DNA from: Pigoraptor vietnamica
Lineage: Eukaryota > Opisthokonta > Filasterea
Assembly (NCBI GenBank): GCA_943704525.1
Contig: CALSCQ010000316.1
Location: 1 to 37,080 of the forward strand
Reading direction: 5' to 3'
Length of the DNA: 37,080 bases
Shown here: positions 13,167 through 24,024 of the stretch, piece after piece
Layout of the letters: every line of letters begins with the position of its first letter
Position numbering within the stretch: the stretch's first letter is position 1
The notes under the pieces: generated by a model
Told to the model about the DNA's origin: nothing
Seen by the model: only the letters and a program-made list of their open reading frames with translations
Databases searched by the model: none
Translations under genes and position numbers: made by a program

Positions 13167-13941
13167 TTGAAAATGTGAGAAGGCGTAAAGCGATTGATTG
13201 GAGGATGTGCCGCTTTATGTGCAAGGCACGGGTATACGCTAGGATGGCCTACACACAAGCACACACGCACATACGCACACACGCACAGATTACACCAACG
13301 TCACATGTCCCCTTGCCCTTGCCGCAAACCCTGCGGTGCTGAGTATGGAAATTGACAACGGGCGGTTTTCTCCTACGCGTCGCCTTTGCCACACTGGACA
13401 GCGGGACGCCCTCAGCAGTGTGCATGAGAGTGCGAACTGGCAACAGTGGCCCAGTACATTGCACCCCCGCAAACCGCCGCTGGTGCGACACGTGCTCGTT
13501 CCAATGAACCCGCAAATGGGGTCCCACAGACACAGAGGCGACGAAACAGGCGAAGTGATGACGACATGGGCGCCGCTGCGGTTTCAGCCATTATTCCGAA
13601 GCACGGAGATGCCTCGCATACCAACTCTCTCCGCAAGAGTTGCAGCAGTCCCCCGAACACGGCAAGACATTGGACAAAGCGACCCCTTTCAATACTATCA
13701 ATACTTTGTTACACACACGTCGTCCCCCGTGCAAAAATGAAGTGCATAGAGAGGGGTAAAGAGAGAGGATAGTGAAAGCGTATGCCTGACGCCACATCCG
13801 AAACGCGAAAACCCTCACCTCTCATTCAACTTCATTGATGTGCTCCACACTGCGTAACCTCCACCCTACACTTCACATATCATGCCACGTAACCCCCACC
13901 CATGCCCCACATGGGCCTGTCACCCGCTGTCACTCGATGGG

Positions 13942-14005
13942 CCAATCGGAGTGCAGTTCCCACGCCGATCTGGCAGCCGATTGGCGGACTACACAGCGTA
14001 ATTGG
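13942..14005. promoter_or_regulatory. Cluster of three CCAAT/ATTGG boxes
   Basis: CCAAT at 13942 and ATTGG at 13980 and 14001, with flanks GGCCAATCGG, CCGATTGGCGG and TAATTGGCT, matching NF-Y type sites. They lie about 440 bases before the TTL-like start and 810 before the MFS start. Confidence 0.4.
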
Positions 14006-14444
14006 CTGTGTGTGGCCCGTGTGCGTGTGCGTGAGGACATTGCCGTACAGGGGTGTGCTGCAGTCGGCTGCATGTGCGTGCGCGTGTGACAGTGAATGGC
14101 AAATTCCTCATTTTCGTCGATAAGAACGCGCTTACGCGTGAGCCACATCACCGGCCGACGCAGCCGTTTCCGCCAGCTCGCCGCCGGGTCACGATTCTGC
14201 CGTTCCGGGCAACTTGTCCAGTCGAATCCGGCGCGACAGTGCACGTGGCATGCAACTAGCGTGAGGACTGACATAGCGAAATCGCGAATCGTTCGCAGTC
14301 AGTGCGGCTGAACGACGGGGGAACGGCGGCCGACCGCGGCGTGCTGTTTCCGGGAGGGCCGTCACAGTTGCTCGCGCGCCGAGCGTTGCGCGTGCCTGAC
14401 GCCGTGGACGTATCGTGCGGGCGTGTGTGCGCAGAGGCAATACG

Positions 14445-16119
14445 ATGGCGGGTCCGTTGTCTAGGGTGCGGTTGATCCCGCTATTCGTGGCCTTCTGCTT
14501 CTTCGCTGGATTCCTTCTGCCGATGTTTTCGAATAAGAAGGCCACGGAATTGCAGCGGCCGTGGGAGGGTCTCTTCAGCGCAGAGGGCGCCGCGAAATCG
14601 TCGCGGACGGAGGGCAAGAAGAGTGAGTAGACAGTCACCACGGGCCATGTCCACGACTGATGTTGCTGTTAATTCCGCGGGGCACTTGTGACTGTGTCAC
14701 GCTCGCATTCAGTTATTCTGAAATGTCGTGCCGCTTCCCTCAGCGTGGCTGGTCCACCCGCTCTCCGTGAACCCCGGACGCGCCGCGTTGAGTGTGCTGC
14801 AGAGCTGCGACGTGGAGATCGTGCGGGCGCTCATCGCCGACAATGATTGGGTTCCGACGGCGCTCGTCTCGAAGGCGGACATGATCGTCTTCGTGCCCAA
14901 CTTCCCGCGCGTGACGGGCAACGTGTTCGACAACGCCGTCTTTGACCAGGCGAAGAAGTCGGCGGTTCTAAACAGATTCCCGACGACGCAGTTTGGTCCG
15001 TTCGAAATTGGTCGCCGCTGCAACATCGCGCGAAAGACGGACATGGCGCTGTGCTTTGCCGCGCTGCGCGAGGTGCTGTCGGCCGAGTCGCCCTCGGATC
15101 GCGTGAGGCAGTATTCCCGCAAAATGCAGCAGCGCATTGCGGGCGCGGGCTTGGGGACGGACGAGTTTGACGCCTACATACCCCCGACGTTTGTGTTCTT
15201 GAGGAAGGGCGAGGGGAATGCGGCGGAACAGCAGCGACTGGAGACGTACGACGCCGAGCGTGCATCGATGGCGAACGAGGGCGGCGACGAGGATCTGCCG
15301 AGCACCGACGAGTCCGTGCTGTACGTTGTAAAGCCGGACGCCGGCGAGAACGGTCGCGGTATGGTCGTCGTCAGCAGCGCGAAGGAGGCGGCGGAAGTCG
15401 CGATGGCGCGCTCGCGATCGCTCAGCGTGATCGTACAGCGCGTCGTGCCGTCCCCTCTGCTCATCTCCGGGCGTGCGCGCTTCGACGTGCGCGTGTACTT
15501 TGCGATCATGTCGGTGGATCCGCTCGAGATATATGTCAACAAACGTTCGACGATGGTGCGACTTGCGCCGGGCGATAGCGTGCCGCCCCTCTTCCAGGCA
15601 GAGAAGGGCGACGACCCCGCCGCAGCTGTTGGAGGCGCGGAGGAAGAAGTTGGCGGGGGCGACGAGGTGGAGTCGGACGAAGATGGGGAAGTCGTGCGGG
15701 CGCCCGCTGCACCCGTTATGAACGCCAAGCTGAGTGCGGCGGAGGAGCTGGCGGAAGAGGCGCCCGCGGGGCCGACGGACCTGCGCAACTTTGTGACGAG
15801 CCCGATGTCGCACAAGAACTCAAAGCTCGTGTGGAACGCCTTCCAGATGGCCGATTACGCGGCGGAGAACGGGTTTCGGGACGATTGGGAGATGGCGCTT
15901 GGGAAAATGGTGTCGTTCGCGTCCGTGCCGCTCGGGCTGTACAACACGATCAAGCCGCACGCCAACTCTTTCCAGGTGGTCACGTGCGACTATGTGGTCG
16001 ACAGCACGTTCCACCCGTGGTTCCTGGACTGCAACGCCGTCGCACAAATGATGAGTATTCTATCACGGGGCTGTACGCCTGTCATGCTGTGATAGTTAGT
16101 GTGTGTGCGAGTGAGCGTG

Positions 16120-16155
<36 letters not shown>

Positions 16156-16183
16156 GGTGAGCGTGAGTGAGTGAGTGTGAGTG

Positions 16184-16249
<66 letters not shown>

Positions 16250-16550
16250 CCGCGCGTGTGTGCTTGGGTTTATGCCATATGCGGCTGAATATCGAGATGA
16301 TGCAAGCGGAACGCTAACAAAAAGATGCCCCCCTCCCTTCCCCTCTCCTACCCTCCCTCTCTCCTCCGCCGAGCACGCTCGCGAGTCCGCGGCCGATTAC
16401 TTTGGCGAGGTACACCAGACACTCATCGAAGATCTCATCAAGCTCGTGACGAACAAACGCGACAGGTCCGAGGCGGGCTCGTGGGAGTTCGTCTATAGTG
16501 ACACGCAAGAGCGCGTTCACCACAACGACAAGGCGCCGGACGGCGACTGA
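14445..16550 (+). CDS. TTL-domain amino-acid ligase with N-terminal signal anchor, about 549 aa
   Basis: Exon 1 is 14445-14622, exon 2 starts at 14744 (phase 1 junction A|CG), and a last exon ends at TGA 16548-16550. Exon 1 encodes a short basic N-terminus, then a hydrophobic stretch (residues 10-28) followed by NKK, which looks like a type II signal anchor. Exon 2 carries the ATP-grasp fold of tubulin-tyrosine-ligase-like enzymes: KPDAGENGRGM, the QRVVPSPLLISGRARFDVR block (split here only for naming), YFAIMSVDPLEIYVNKR, a degenerate LTN region, and WFLDCN in place of LLEVN. It is predicted to add amino acids to a protein substrate. A luminal position would exclude tubulin. An acidic insert lies near residues 355-375 (EVESDEDGE). 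The exon 2/3 junction is uncertain: donor at 16039 with acceptor before 16374 or 16386 keeps frame, while donor 16055 does not with these acceptors. Confidence 0.75.
16124..16246 (+). repeat. (GT)n and GTGA repeats in TTL-like intron
   Basis: Two GT tracts (16124-16152 and 16187-16246) flank a GTGAG/GTGAGC tandem stretch at 16153-16186. All lie in the last intron of the TTL-like gene, with GT in the sense strand. The middle block repeats donor-like GTGAGT words. Confidence 0.93.
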
Positions 16551-16772
16551 TTCTATGGATAAACTGCACTGAGGTGTACCATACGCCTTGTCCATCGTAC
16601 GTGGCCACTTTACGACATGCTATGCTTCGAAAGGCCGCTGGGGTTACAAAAGAAACGCACGAAACAAGAAAAGAATTGGAAGAGAAAGAAAGCTGCGAAA
16701 GTGCACACGATGCAATCGCGGCAAAGTCGCAACGTTCATCGCACGCACGTGGTGAGCACGTGCTCAGGCGCT

Positions 16773-17369
16773 TCACTTGCAGTCGGTGCCGTTCCAGTTG
16801 CAGTCCTCGTCGTGCGTGCGGCGAGTCACGACGCTGAACGGGTACGAGCGCTTCTTGGGGTCGGGGCGGTGCGCGCTCACGTGGCAGGCGAGGCCCTGCA
16901 TAAGAGTGCGGAGCAATTAATTAGAAAAATTACGACATCATCATTCGTCGTACGTCATCATCCCTGCTCGTCCTATCCAAACACACATATGCACTCGCAC
17001 TGGCGCACCCACCTGCTGCTTGAAGACCGTGACGACGCCGACGTCCGTGCTGAGGTTGACCTGCGCGTCCAGGATGCAGTGGGCAGTGGGGTTGCCGCCA
17101 ACGCGAACCGCAAAGAAGGCGTCGCCGTCGCTGTCGTAAATGTCCGCACGCACAACAAGCGCGCCGTGGTCCGTGTTCGTGACGGTCAGGTTGGCAGCCC
17201 AGCTCGAGTATCCCTTGACTTCGTCGGAGCTCGTGTCGATGACAATGCCGTCGGTGGACGAGAACGAGATGACCTCGGTGAGGTAGGGCTCGTCGTCGTC
17301 TGCGCGGACCCCCACGAGGGCGGAAAGCGCGAGGGCAGCCACCGCGAGCACGAAAAATGCCTTCGCCAT
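16773..17369 (-). CDS. Small secreted protein, 159 aa, family unknown
   Basis: Two exons on the minus strand, 17369-17013 and 16895-16773, joined in phase 0 (CAG|GTGGGT ... TATGCAG|GG). The start MAKAFFVLAVAALALSALVGVRA is a clear signal peptide with a likely cut after VRA. The mature part is acidic at its start (DDDEP) and beta-rich, with three N-glycosylation sequons (NLT, NLS, NGT) and four Cys (HCILD, LACH, EDC, TDC) that could make two disulphides. No enzyme motif is seen. The upstream in-frame Met at 17420 was rejected because it would bury the signal peptide. I do not recognise the family. Confidence 0.75.
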
Positions 17370-17756
17370 TGTGAAGAATGCGTGTGGAAAGTGTGGAAAG
17401 TATGGGCACACAACACTCACTTATGCATCGAAGGAGACTGAAGGCTGAACAATTACTGTGTGAGGAGCCCAGTGACCAACCACAACATTGGAGGAATCGA
17501 TGATGCTACCCAAGATGTTTGACATGGTACAATTAGATCAAAAAAGTAGCTTATTCTCAGTGTATAAAATAAATATTTGGTTACCCTCACCATTAGATTG
17601 TATGGATTAAACTTGTGTAAAAGTCTTTATGACTTATTGATGACGTCAAATCTGTGTGAGGCGACGAATTTGCACCGTTGATAATAAGGAGGTGTACTCG
17701 CGGCACACGAAAATCACACATACGCGCGAGACTCCCTCGCCACGTGTTCCCAAAAA
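17370..17756. promoter_or_regulatory. Divergent promoter region with CRE palindrome
   Basis: A 387-base gap between two divergent genes, with an AT-rich middle (about 17540-17640, including TATAAAATAAATATTT). A perfect CRE palindrome TGACGTCA sits at 17641-17648 and CACGTG at 17741-17746, just before the hydrolase ATG. Motif calls are by consensus only. Confidence 0.5.
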
Positions 17757-18928
17757 ATGAGCGTCTCCGTGAGCATTCCCGGGGGCAACGATGGGGATCT
17801 CTTCGTCACCGTGAATGGCGCGCGAATACATTACACGGACAGCGCGCCCGGTGCGAGCGGCGCCGAGGTCATTGTCTTTGCGCACGGTCTCTTCATGGAC
17901 GTGCGCATATTTCGAGAACAGGTCGCCGAGCTGTCGAAGAAAGGGTACCGCTGCATCTGCTACGAGCACAGGGGACAGGTGCGCGCATAATAGAGCGCAA
18001 GTGTTGTGTGCATGCGTGGTTGCGTGGTTGCGTCTGTTCGTCCGCGTGAACGCGAATGGAGCTACAGCATCGAATGTCTCGTTCTTCTGCCGAGTAGGGA
18101 CTGAGCCAGGCTGTCGGAATCAACGCAAAGTACGACATAGAAACGCTCTACGAGGACGCCGTGGCATTCGTGCGGCACCTCAACGTCGGGCGCGCGCACT
18201 TTGTGGGCCATTCGATGGGATCTTACGTCGCCATGCGCCTTGCCATTCGCAATCCCGACATGCTCAAGTCCCTCACGGTCATCTCGGCGAACCCTGACGC
18301 GGGAAAGCTCGGCTTGGGGTGCGCTTTGTTTGTATATCGTGCGTTTAAAATCTCCCTACTCTGGACGCCTTGTCTCATTTGTGCGCGTCCAGGACACGCT
18401 TTCTGTGCTTCCTCGTGAGCCTATTTGGAACGCGGTGGATCTCAGGGGCACTCGAGCGGTCGTTGTTCGGCCGCACCTTCCTTTCCGATCCCTCGCGGCG
18501 TGCCGACGTGGACATGTGGCACTCGCACATCGCCGCACTCGGGCGTGCTGCGGCGCCCGTTGCGCGGGACATAGCGGCGAGGTCGTCCGTGCGTGCACAG
18601 CTCTCGCAAGTGAAGCTGCCGACGCTGGTCATCGCCGGTGGGTGTGCTCTTTGCGACAGTTCCCTGTGTTTCAACATCATGGAGTTCTAGCGATTGGGCA
18701 TCTTGGTCACGTGCGGTCGATTGATTCGCGCACGGTCTGCTGCGCACAGGGACGGAAGACAAGAGCGCGGGACCGTCTGTGGCGGCCGAGATATACGGGG
18801 CCATCCCAGGTGCGCGGTGCGCCACGATAGACTCGGCTGGCCACGCGTCGCAGTTTGAACAGCCGGCCGCCGTCAACGCCGCACTCTGCGATTTTCTCAA
18901 GGCCGCACAGGCCCAGTCACGCCCTTGA
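17757..18928 (+). CDS. Alpha/beta hydrolase, 288 aa
   Basis: Four exons, 17757-17978, 18098-18318, 18393-18637 and 18750-18928, with phases 0, 2 and 1. The oxyanion-hole motif is FAHGLFMD, followed by YEHRGQG at the first junction, the nucleophile elbow GHSMG (Ser about 113), GTEDKS (acid Asp about 233) and SAGHAS (His about 261). So the triad is complete. A cap region lies between about residues 140 and 215. It is a soluble serine hydrolase of the esterase, haloperoxidase-like or thioesterase kind, and the substrate is not readable. There is no signal peptide, so it is probably cytosolic. Its stop is 98 bases from the stop of the convergent aminopeptidase gene. Confidence 0.9.
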
Positions 18929-19026
18929 AGGACGTGAAGGCCCCGTATGCCTGTCCTATATTTGCATTATAAACATCAACTAACGACTTAAATTGGCAAC
19001 CGGCGCTCGAAAACTTCCCCCTTTGT

Positions 19027-21132
19027 TCACCGTTTCGCGTCTGCATTGGCGCCCGATGCCTCCTTGTTTCGCGCGGCGTCGTTCAGTGGGTTTGGCGCGG
19101 CAAGCAGACCCGCAAATTCAACCAGCGCCCGCGTTGGCCGCCCTGTCGCAAACATGCAGCACGTCAGCACCAACAGGCTGCGCATCGAAGACAGGAAATG
19201 CACTGCAACAAAGAGAGACTGAATCGAGAAGAACAAATGCCACACGCACATGCATTGACACACGCAGCGCCGCACCTGTCATGCCCTTTGAGAGATATCC
19301 ATCGGTGGACCCCTTGTGCATAACGCCCGCAATGTCAATGTGCGCCCACGTGCGGCAGCGCACAAACTCGCGCAGGAACATGGCCGCAGTGCACGCGCCG
19401 GCCGACTTCCCGCCGACGTTGATGAGATCGGCGACGCCGGATTTCAGCTGCTTTAGATAGGCCTGGTACAAGGGCCTGCGCACGCACGCAAGGACACATT
19501 ACGAGCGCGTTAGAATCCGAGCGATTGTGAACAAACGAACGTAACACGCACGGAGAACACCGTTCCGATCAAGGGGCTCGCAGACTCACATGCGCCAGAA
19601 GGGATCACCCGTCGTGTCTCCCGCAGCGCGAACAAGTTCCCACATGGGCGTGGACGTGCAAAACACGCCTGCCGCCGCGCCGCCAAGGGCGACGTCCATT
19701 GCGCCCGTGAGGGTCGCAACGTCAATTATTGCCTTTGGCGAGAACGAGTGTGCGTACACGAGAGCGTCCGCAAGCAGAAGACGGCCCTCGGCGTCGGTAT
19801 TATCGACCTAAAAGGAAGCAAATTGATGCGAAAGTTGGTGTAAATGGCTTATCAAACTGCAGACAGCTCGATCTTGCACGCACAATCCCACCTCGATCGT
19901 CTTTCCATTCATCGCCGTGATGACGTCGCCCGGTTTGATGGCCTTTCCGCTGGGCATGTTCTCGCAGAGGGGCACGAGCGCAACAGCATTCATGTCGAGC
20001 CCGAGCGAAGAAATTGCGCCGATTGCGCTGCAGACCTGTGCGTGCACGGGAAGAGCGAGGATGAGCAGAGTGGCCTTTGCCACATGCGAACGCAAGGGAA
20101 GCACACACGCACCGTTGCCGCGCCGCCCATGTCGCCCTTCATCATGGCCATTCCTGCGGAGGGCTTGATGGAGATGCCGCCACTGCAACACGCGCGAGTG
20201 AGACGCCATAACAACAGTGACAGAGCGAGTGAGAGCACCAGCGATTACAGTGACAGCGAGTGACAGTAGTAACAGCGAGGCAACACAACAGCACACAACA
20301 GTAAGGACATCTCTTGCGCTCGCACTCACGTGTCGAAGGTTACGCCTGCGCAGAGGAGATAACGGGTATCAGACACATCGCAAGACGACCTTTTGCAACA
20401 AGCACATAACGAGAGACGCACCCTTGCCGACGAACACGAGCGGGCTGGTGTCCGCCCCGGGGCTGTTCGCGCCGCGATACTCCAGCTCGAGGAATAGCGG
20501 TTCCTCGTCGCTCCCTTGTGCCACAGCGAGGAACGCCCCCATCTTCTTCTCCAAGATCCAGCGGCGGTCGCGCACGCGCACCTGTAAGTTGCGGCGCGAC
20601 GACATCTCGGCCGTGATGCGGTCCGCAAACGCGCGCGGGGTCATGTGATTTGAGGGAGTCTCCATGAGCTCACGCGCAAGGTTCTGCGCGTCGGCGAGCA
20701 TCTTGCCGCGGTCCCAGTCGCTGCGGCTCTTGGCGCCAGACACGTCGAAGGACGTGTTCAGGCGGAGGCTCGGAGGCAGCTTTTTCTTCTGGTTGTTTCC
20801 CTTGAACTTGTCGAGAGTATGTGCCGCAAGATAGGCGCCTTCCGCCGCGGCTGAAAGATGCACGTCGGTGAGTGGCATAAACACACACACATACGCACAC
20901 ATTGCAGGCACACGCATACACACCCCAGGGCACACACACACGATAGAAGCGCACATAGGGAGCCGAAAGGAAACTAAAACTATTTTTCCCACACCTTGCG
21001 GTTGCGTGAAACCTTCGAGTTCAATGTCTTTGACGCCGAGGTCTCGAAGAGCCCGGACACCAGCTGCAGCATGCGCCGTTGAGAAAGAATGCAAGCAAAC
21101 AGACAGTTACGCACCACGAAACACCCGAGACA

Positions 21133-21173
<41 letters not shown>

Positions 21174-21659
21174 GCAGTTATCACAACACAGCGGCACACC
21201 CTCACCAGCTGCCGCTGTCCTAACATTCTCGTTAATCCTGTTGACCGTATCGTGCGGCTCTGGGTCCGACTTGCACGTGTACTCGCGCGCACCCAGTCCA
21301 ACGACGGCAATCTTGGGAAACTCATCAAACAGCCCGTAGAAGACACGGTACTCGCCGGACTTGCCCGTGGCACCGGCAATTCGCAGAAGGTCACCGAGCC
21401 GGCTACCCACGACGGTTCGGATCCGCTCGGCCGCAGGGGTCAGCACGAGGGAATCGGACTTGTTCGCCGTGTCCTCATGCGCGCCATTTCCCTCGCCCTC
21501 TTCGGGAATAAGCGGCTGCGTTGCGTGCGAATAGACACCGACAACGAGGCCCTTCTCGTTCTGAGCAGCCCCGGAAGCAGACGCGAGCGAGTGAACGCGC
21601 TTGGCCCACGCCCCGCGAACCACGGCCACTCCTCCTCGCCCCACCGCGCGCATCATGTT
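19027..21659 (-). CDS. M17 leucyl aminopeptidase, about 571 aa
   Basis: Nine exons on the minus strand: 21659-21206, 21063-20995, 20850-20422, 20345-20330, 20182-20113, 20035-19892, 19807-19590, 19475-19276 and 19142-19027. Phases agree throughout. The fourth exon is only 16 bases and codes VTFD of the metal-binding GKGVTFDTGG motif. Other M17 hallmarks are [48 protein letters not shown] (signature, with catalytic Arg), [26 protein letters not shown] and [10 protein letters not shown]. It releases N-terminal residues with two bound metal ions, as a hexamer in the family. The N-terminus is basic and Ser/Ala-rich, which may be an organelle-targeting sequence. Starts at 21659, 21656 or 21704 are all possible. 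Confidence 0.95.
20330..20345 (-). other. 16-base micro-exon of the aminopeptidase gene
   Basis: Reads as GCGTAACC-TTCGACAC on the minus strand between CTGCGCAG and GTGAGT. Joined to the neighbouring exons (phase 1 in, phase 2 out) it restores GKG-VTFD-TGG, which holds a metal-ligand Asp, so skipping it would kill the enzyme and shift the frame. Confidence 0.9.
20879..20942. repeat. Imperfect CA repeat in aminopeptidase intron 2
   Basis: CA-rich tract on the plus strand with ATACGCA and CATTGCAGG interruptions, giving GT-rich intron sequence in the gene's sense. Confidence 0.8.
21136..21172. repeat. (CA)n microsatellite in aminopeptidase intron 1
   Basis: Perfect CA repeat of about 36 bases, read as (GT)n in the sense strand of the gene. 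Confidence 0.95.
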
Positions 21660-22205
21660 AAGATGAGGACACTCCGACCGGCGGAGAGTCCCCTCACTCA
21701 ACAACAGAGACAGCCGTCAGAAAATAAGAATAATATTGAAAAAAAAAAAAAAAAAACTGAAACCGCCGTTGACCCGTGACATCACACTCCGGAAATTCCA
21801 TCCGACGCGTAGGAAAATTATCTTCCACCCACAATAACCGAGATCTCGGCCAAATGTTTAACAGAAGATTGGCGCGTCAGCCAATCAAAATCACCTTCAC
21901 ATCAAGCCCACGGAAATGCAGAAAGGAAGGGCGGGGGAAACACAGGCGCATCACGTCTGCCGTTGTGCTCGCTTTCCTCTGCTTACACGCAATTGCGACG
22001 CAAAAGAAGCGCACTGCGAGCACCCTTGCCACTTGGGAACTCGTTCGGTGGCCCGCATTAGCCCTCATCCCGTCATCGCCATTAGTGTTACCCGCTTCGA
22101 AGAGTTTTTTTGAGCATGTAACAGCCCATCGCCGTCACTGTCTCTGCGCTTTTTCTTCTCTAACGGAGGCGTGCGCTTGCGGAAAGACGAGAGGCGGCGG
22201 TAGAG
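21660..22205. other. Divergent promoter region, aminopeptidase / DIL gene
   Basis: About 545 bases with no gene. It contains an A18 run at 21739-21756 and a symmetrical pair of CCAAT boxes at 21867-21886. Short open frames such as 21776-22231 have no recognisable content. Confidence 0.55.
21867..21886. promoter_or_regulatory. Inverted pair of CCAAT boxes
   Basis: GATTGGC (21867-21873), spacer GCGTCA, and GCCAATC (21880-21886) form a perfect 7-base inverted repeat made of two NF-Y type boxes facing each other, midway between two divergent genes. Confidence 0.5.
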
Positions 22206-23821
22206 ATGAACTTCGTTCGAATGTGGCGTAAGTCGACGAGCGCGCCGGCACGTCCGGAGGCGCCGCATGCGCCAATTGCCGCCGACCCACCCTCGGCAGC
22301 CCCTAAGAGCGACGACAAGGATGCAAAGCACGCGCGCGCGTGGTGTGACGCTGACGACGGAGTGTCCCTGACGTCGCTCAGCCTGCACAGCTCTAACGAC
22401 CACACGAGCCGCTCCGTGTCACGCCTCCCCTCGGATGACAACGACAGCGGCTTTGGGGCTTCCTTGCGGCGCACGTCGACGCCATGCTCTGTAAGTCACC
22501 CGCGCTGCTACGAAGACTAGTTGTTACACAACAACTAACGCTCATTTGCGCAGATTGACGACGTCTCTGCTCTCACTCTGAGCGATGGAGGCGTTCCCCT
22601 CGGCACGATCGAGATGGACCCCACGAAAGTCCACGCGACTGTTGCGAAGATTGTGGACAGCGCCGCACCCGAGGCTCTCGTTGGCGAGATGCGCGGGATC
22701 GTGGGACATCTGCTCTTTATGTGCGTCCGCCACGCGGATCACACGGGCGATCGCCGCCTGATGTCTGCGCTGGTAACAGCGACGCTCCGCGAAGTTCGGC
22801 GCAAAATGACGGTGGGTGAGAATAACTTGTTTTTTTTCTTTCTAGACATTCCGACGTGTAAAGTTCGTCTGTGCGTGCATGTGCGATACGCACGTGTGTG
22901 GCTCAAAGCGCTCTCAACGGCGTGCGTCTGTAGGCCATTGAGCGAATTGGAGTCGACGCCCAGCAGTCCGTCGAATACGGTTACTGCCTCGAGCTCCACG
23001 CCTTCTGGCTCACAAACACGTGCGAGCTTCTCGGTGACGCGTACAAGTACGCCGAGACTGGCTACGAGTCGACGTTCACGCCACCCCGCGCCCCAGAGGC
23101 CAATGCCTCGGCCGACGGCGAGCTCTCCATCGTGGAGATGCGCGCTGCGTTGGCGCACATGTGTGCGCGGACGTTTAGGCCGAGCCTCGCGGGTATCGTC
23201 GCGCGGGTCTTTCGGTCGACAGTCGCCGTCGTGAGCAAGAAGGTGAGCGCCGAGATAGCGCCCCTTGTCCGCGAATTCACTCAAGGCGATGTGGCGACAC
23301 AGCCAGCGCGTTCCGTCGCATCCACCATTCAGGGAACCGTCGCGGACGCGGTTCTCGTTCTCGAGAGCAACGGCGTCCACGGCACGCTCGTGCGCCAGCT
23401 TGCGGAGCGCGTCATTGCTGTCGCGGGTCAGTTGGTGCACGACGCCATCGACCGCAAGCTCGATTCGATCGCGTCCAATGCCACGGCAGCGCAGCCGGAA
23501 CGCACCGCGGCGAGCGAGTTGTCGGGCGTGAAGGACCTCGACGCGCGAAGCAGGCAGGCGCTCAATGCCCTCGTCGACCAGTTGGCCGAGGCGGAGGACT
23601 GGTTCAGCTTTTGCTTCGGAGAGTCGCCGGTTCGATTCGCGCGGGTTCCGTCCAAGGCTCGGCAGGACGACGGCTCTGACGATGGGGAGTTCGACGTGGT
23701 GGTGCCCGAGACGCCCTTTGACGCGCCCGTAACAATCCACTTTTCGCCGGGAAGCGTCGACTTTGCGGCGATTGAAATTCCAAAGGCGCTGCGCCTCGAG
23801 GGACTCGCAAGGAAGCGTTAG
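22206..23821 (+). CDS. DIL (dilute)-domain protein, 476 aa
   Basis: Three exons, 22206-22490, 22554-22811 and 22934-23821, all phase 0. The first 95 residues are low-complexity (Ser, Asp, Pro, Ala). The rest looks like the globular DIL domain of class V myosin tails and afadin: CLELHAFWLTNTCELLGD (family FWLSNASRLL), an all-helical stretch, then VRQLAERVIAVAGQLVHDAIDRKL (family QLFSQIFYFINASLFNELL), and LVDQLAEAEDWFSF. There is no motor, IQ or FHA/PDZ domain here, so this is a stand-alone DIL protein as known in fungi. DIL domains bind cargo or Rab-type adaptors, and a role in vesicle traffic is inferred. The C-terminal 60 residues are acidic, then hydrophobic. Confidence 0.7.
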
Positions 23822-24024
23822 CGGCGCGTGTACAGGTTGTTTTTCTCCTTTGCGTAAAGTTATTGTCTGCGTGAATATAAGCCTCCAAACAGTCTCGTTA
23901 GAGTGTATTGCAGCTGCCTCAAGCGACAATCATGCAGCACCTTGCGCCCAGTGTGCGCGCGACAAGCGCGTAACCGGCGCAATGAACCCATACGAGACAA
24001 TTCTCAGAGCAGTAGCGCACGCGA

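Larger units (their letters stand above)
13131..14444. other. Divergent intergenic region between MFS and TTL-like genes
   Basis: About 1.3 kb without a gene I can support. It holds an imperfect CA-rich tract at 13251-13287 and an open frame at 13336-13740 with no recognisable content. CCAAT-type boxes occur at 13197-13201, 13942-13946, 13980-13984 and 14001-14005, the last three clustered in about 60 bases. Confidence 0.5.

Noticed and set aside
13336-13740. 134-codon plus-strand frame in the MFS/TTL gap
   Set aside because: Composition is not protein-like, with no domain and no splice partner. Left as intergenic.
23628-23650. tRNA T-loop-like GGTTCGATTC
   Set aside because: It lies within the DIL coding exon and no acceptor or anticodon arms surround it.
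22739-23929. 396-codon minus-strand frame opposite the DIL gene
   Set aside because: No motif, and it crosses the plus-strand gene's intron; the plus-strand exons fit together in phase with a recognisable domain.
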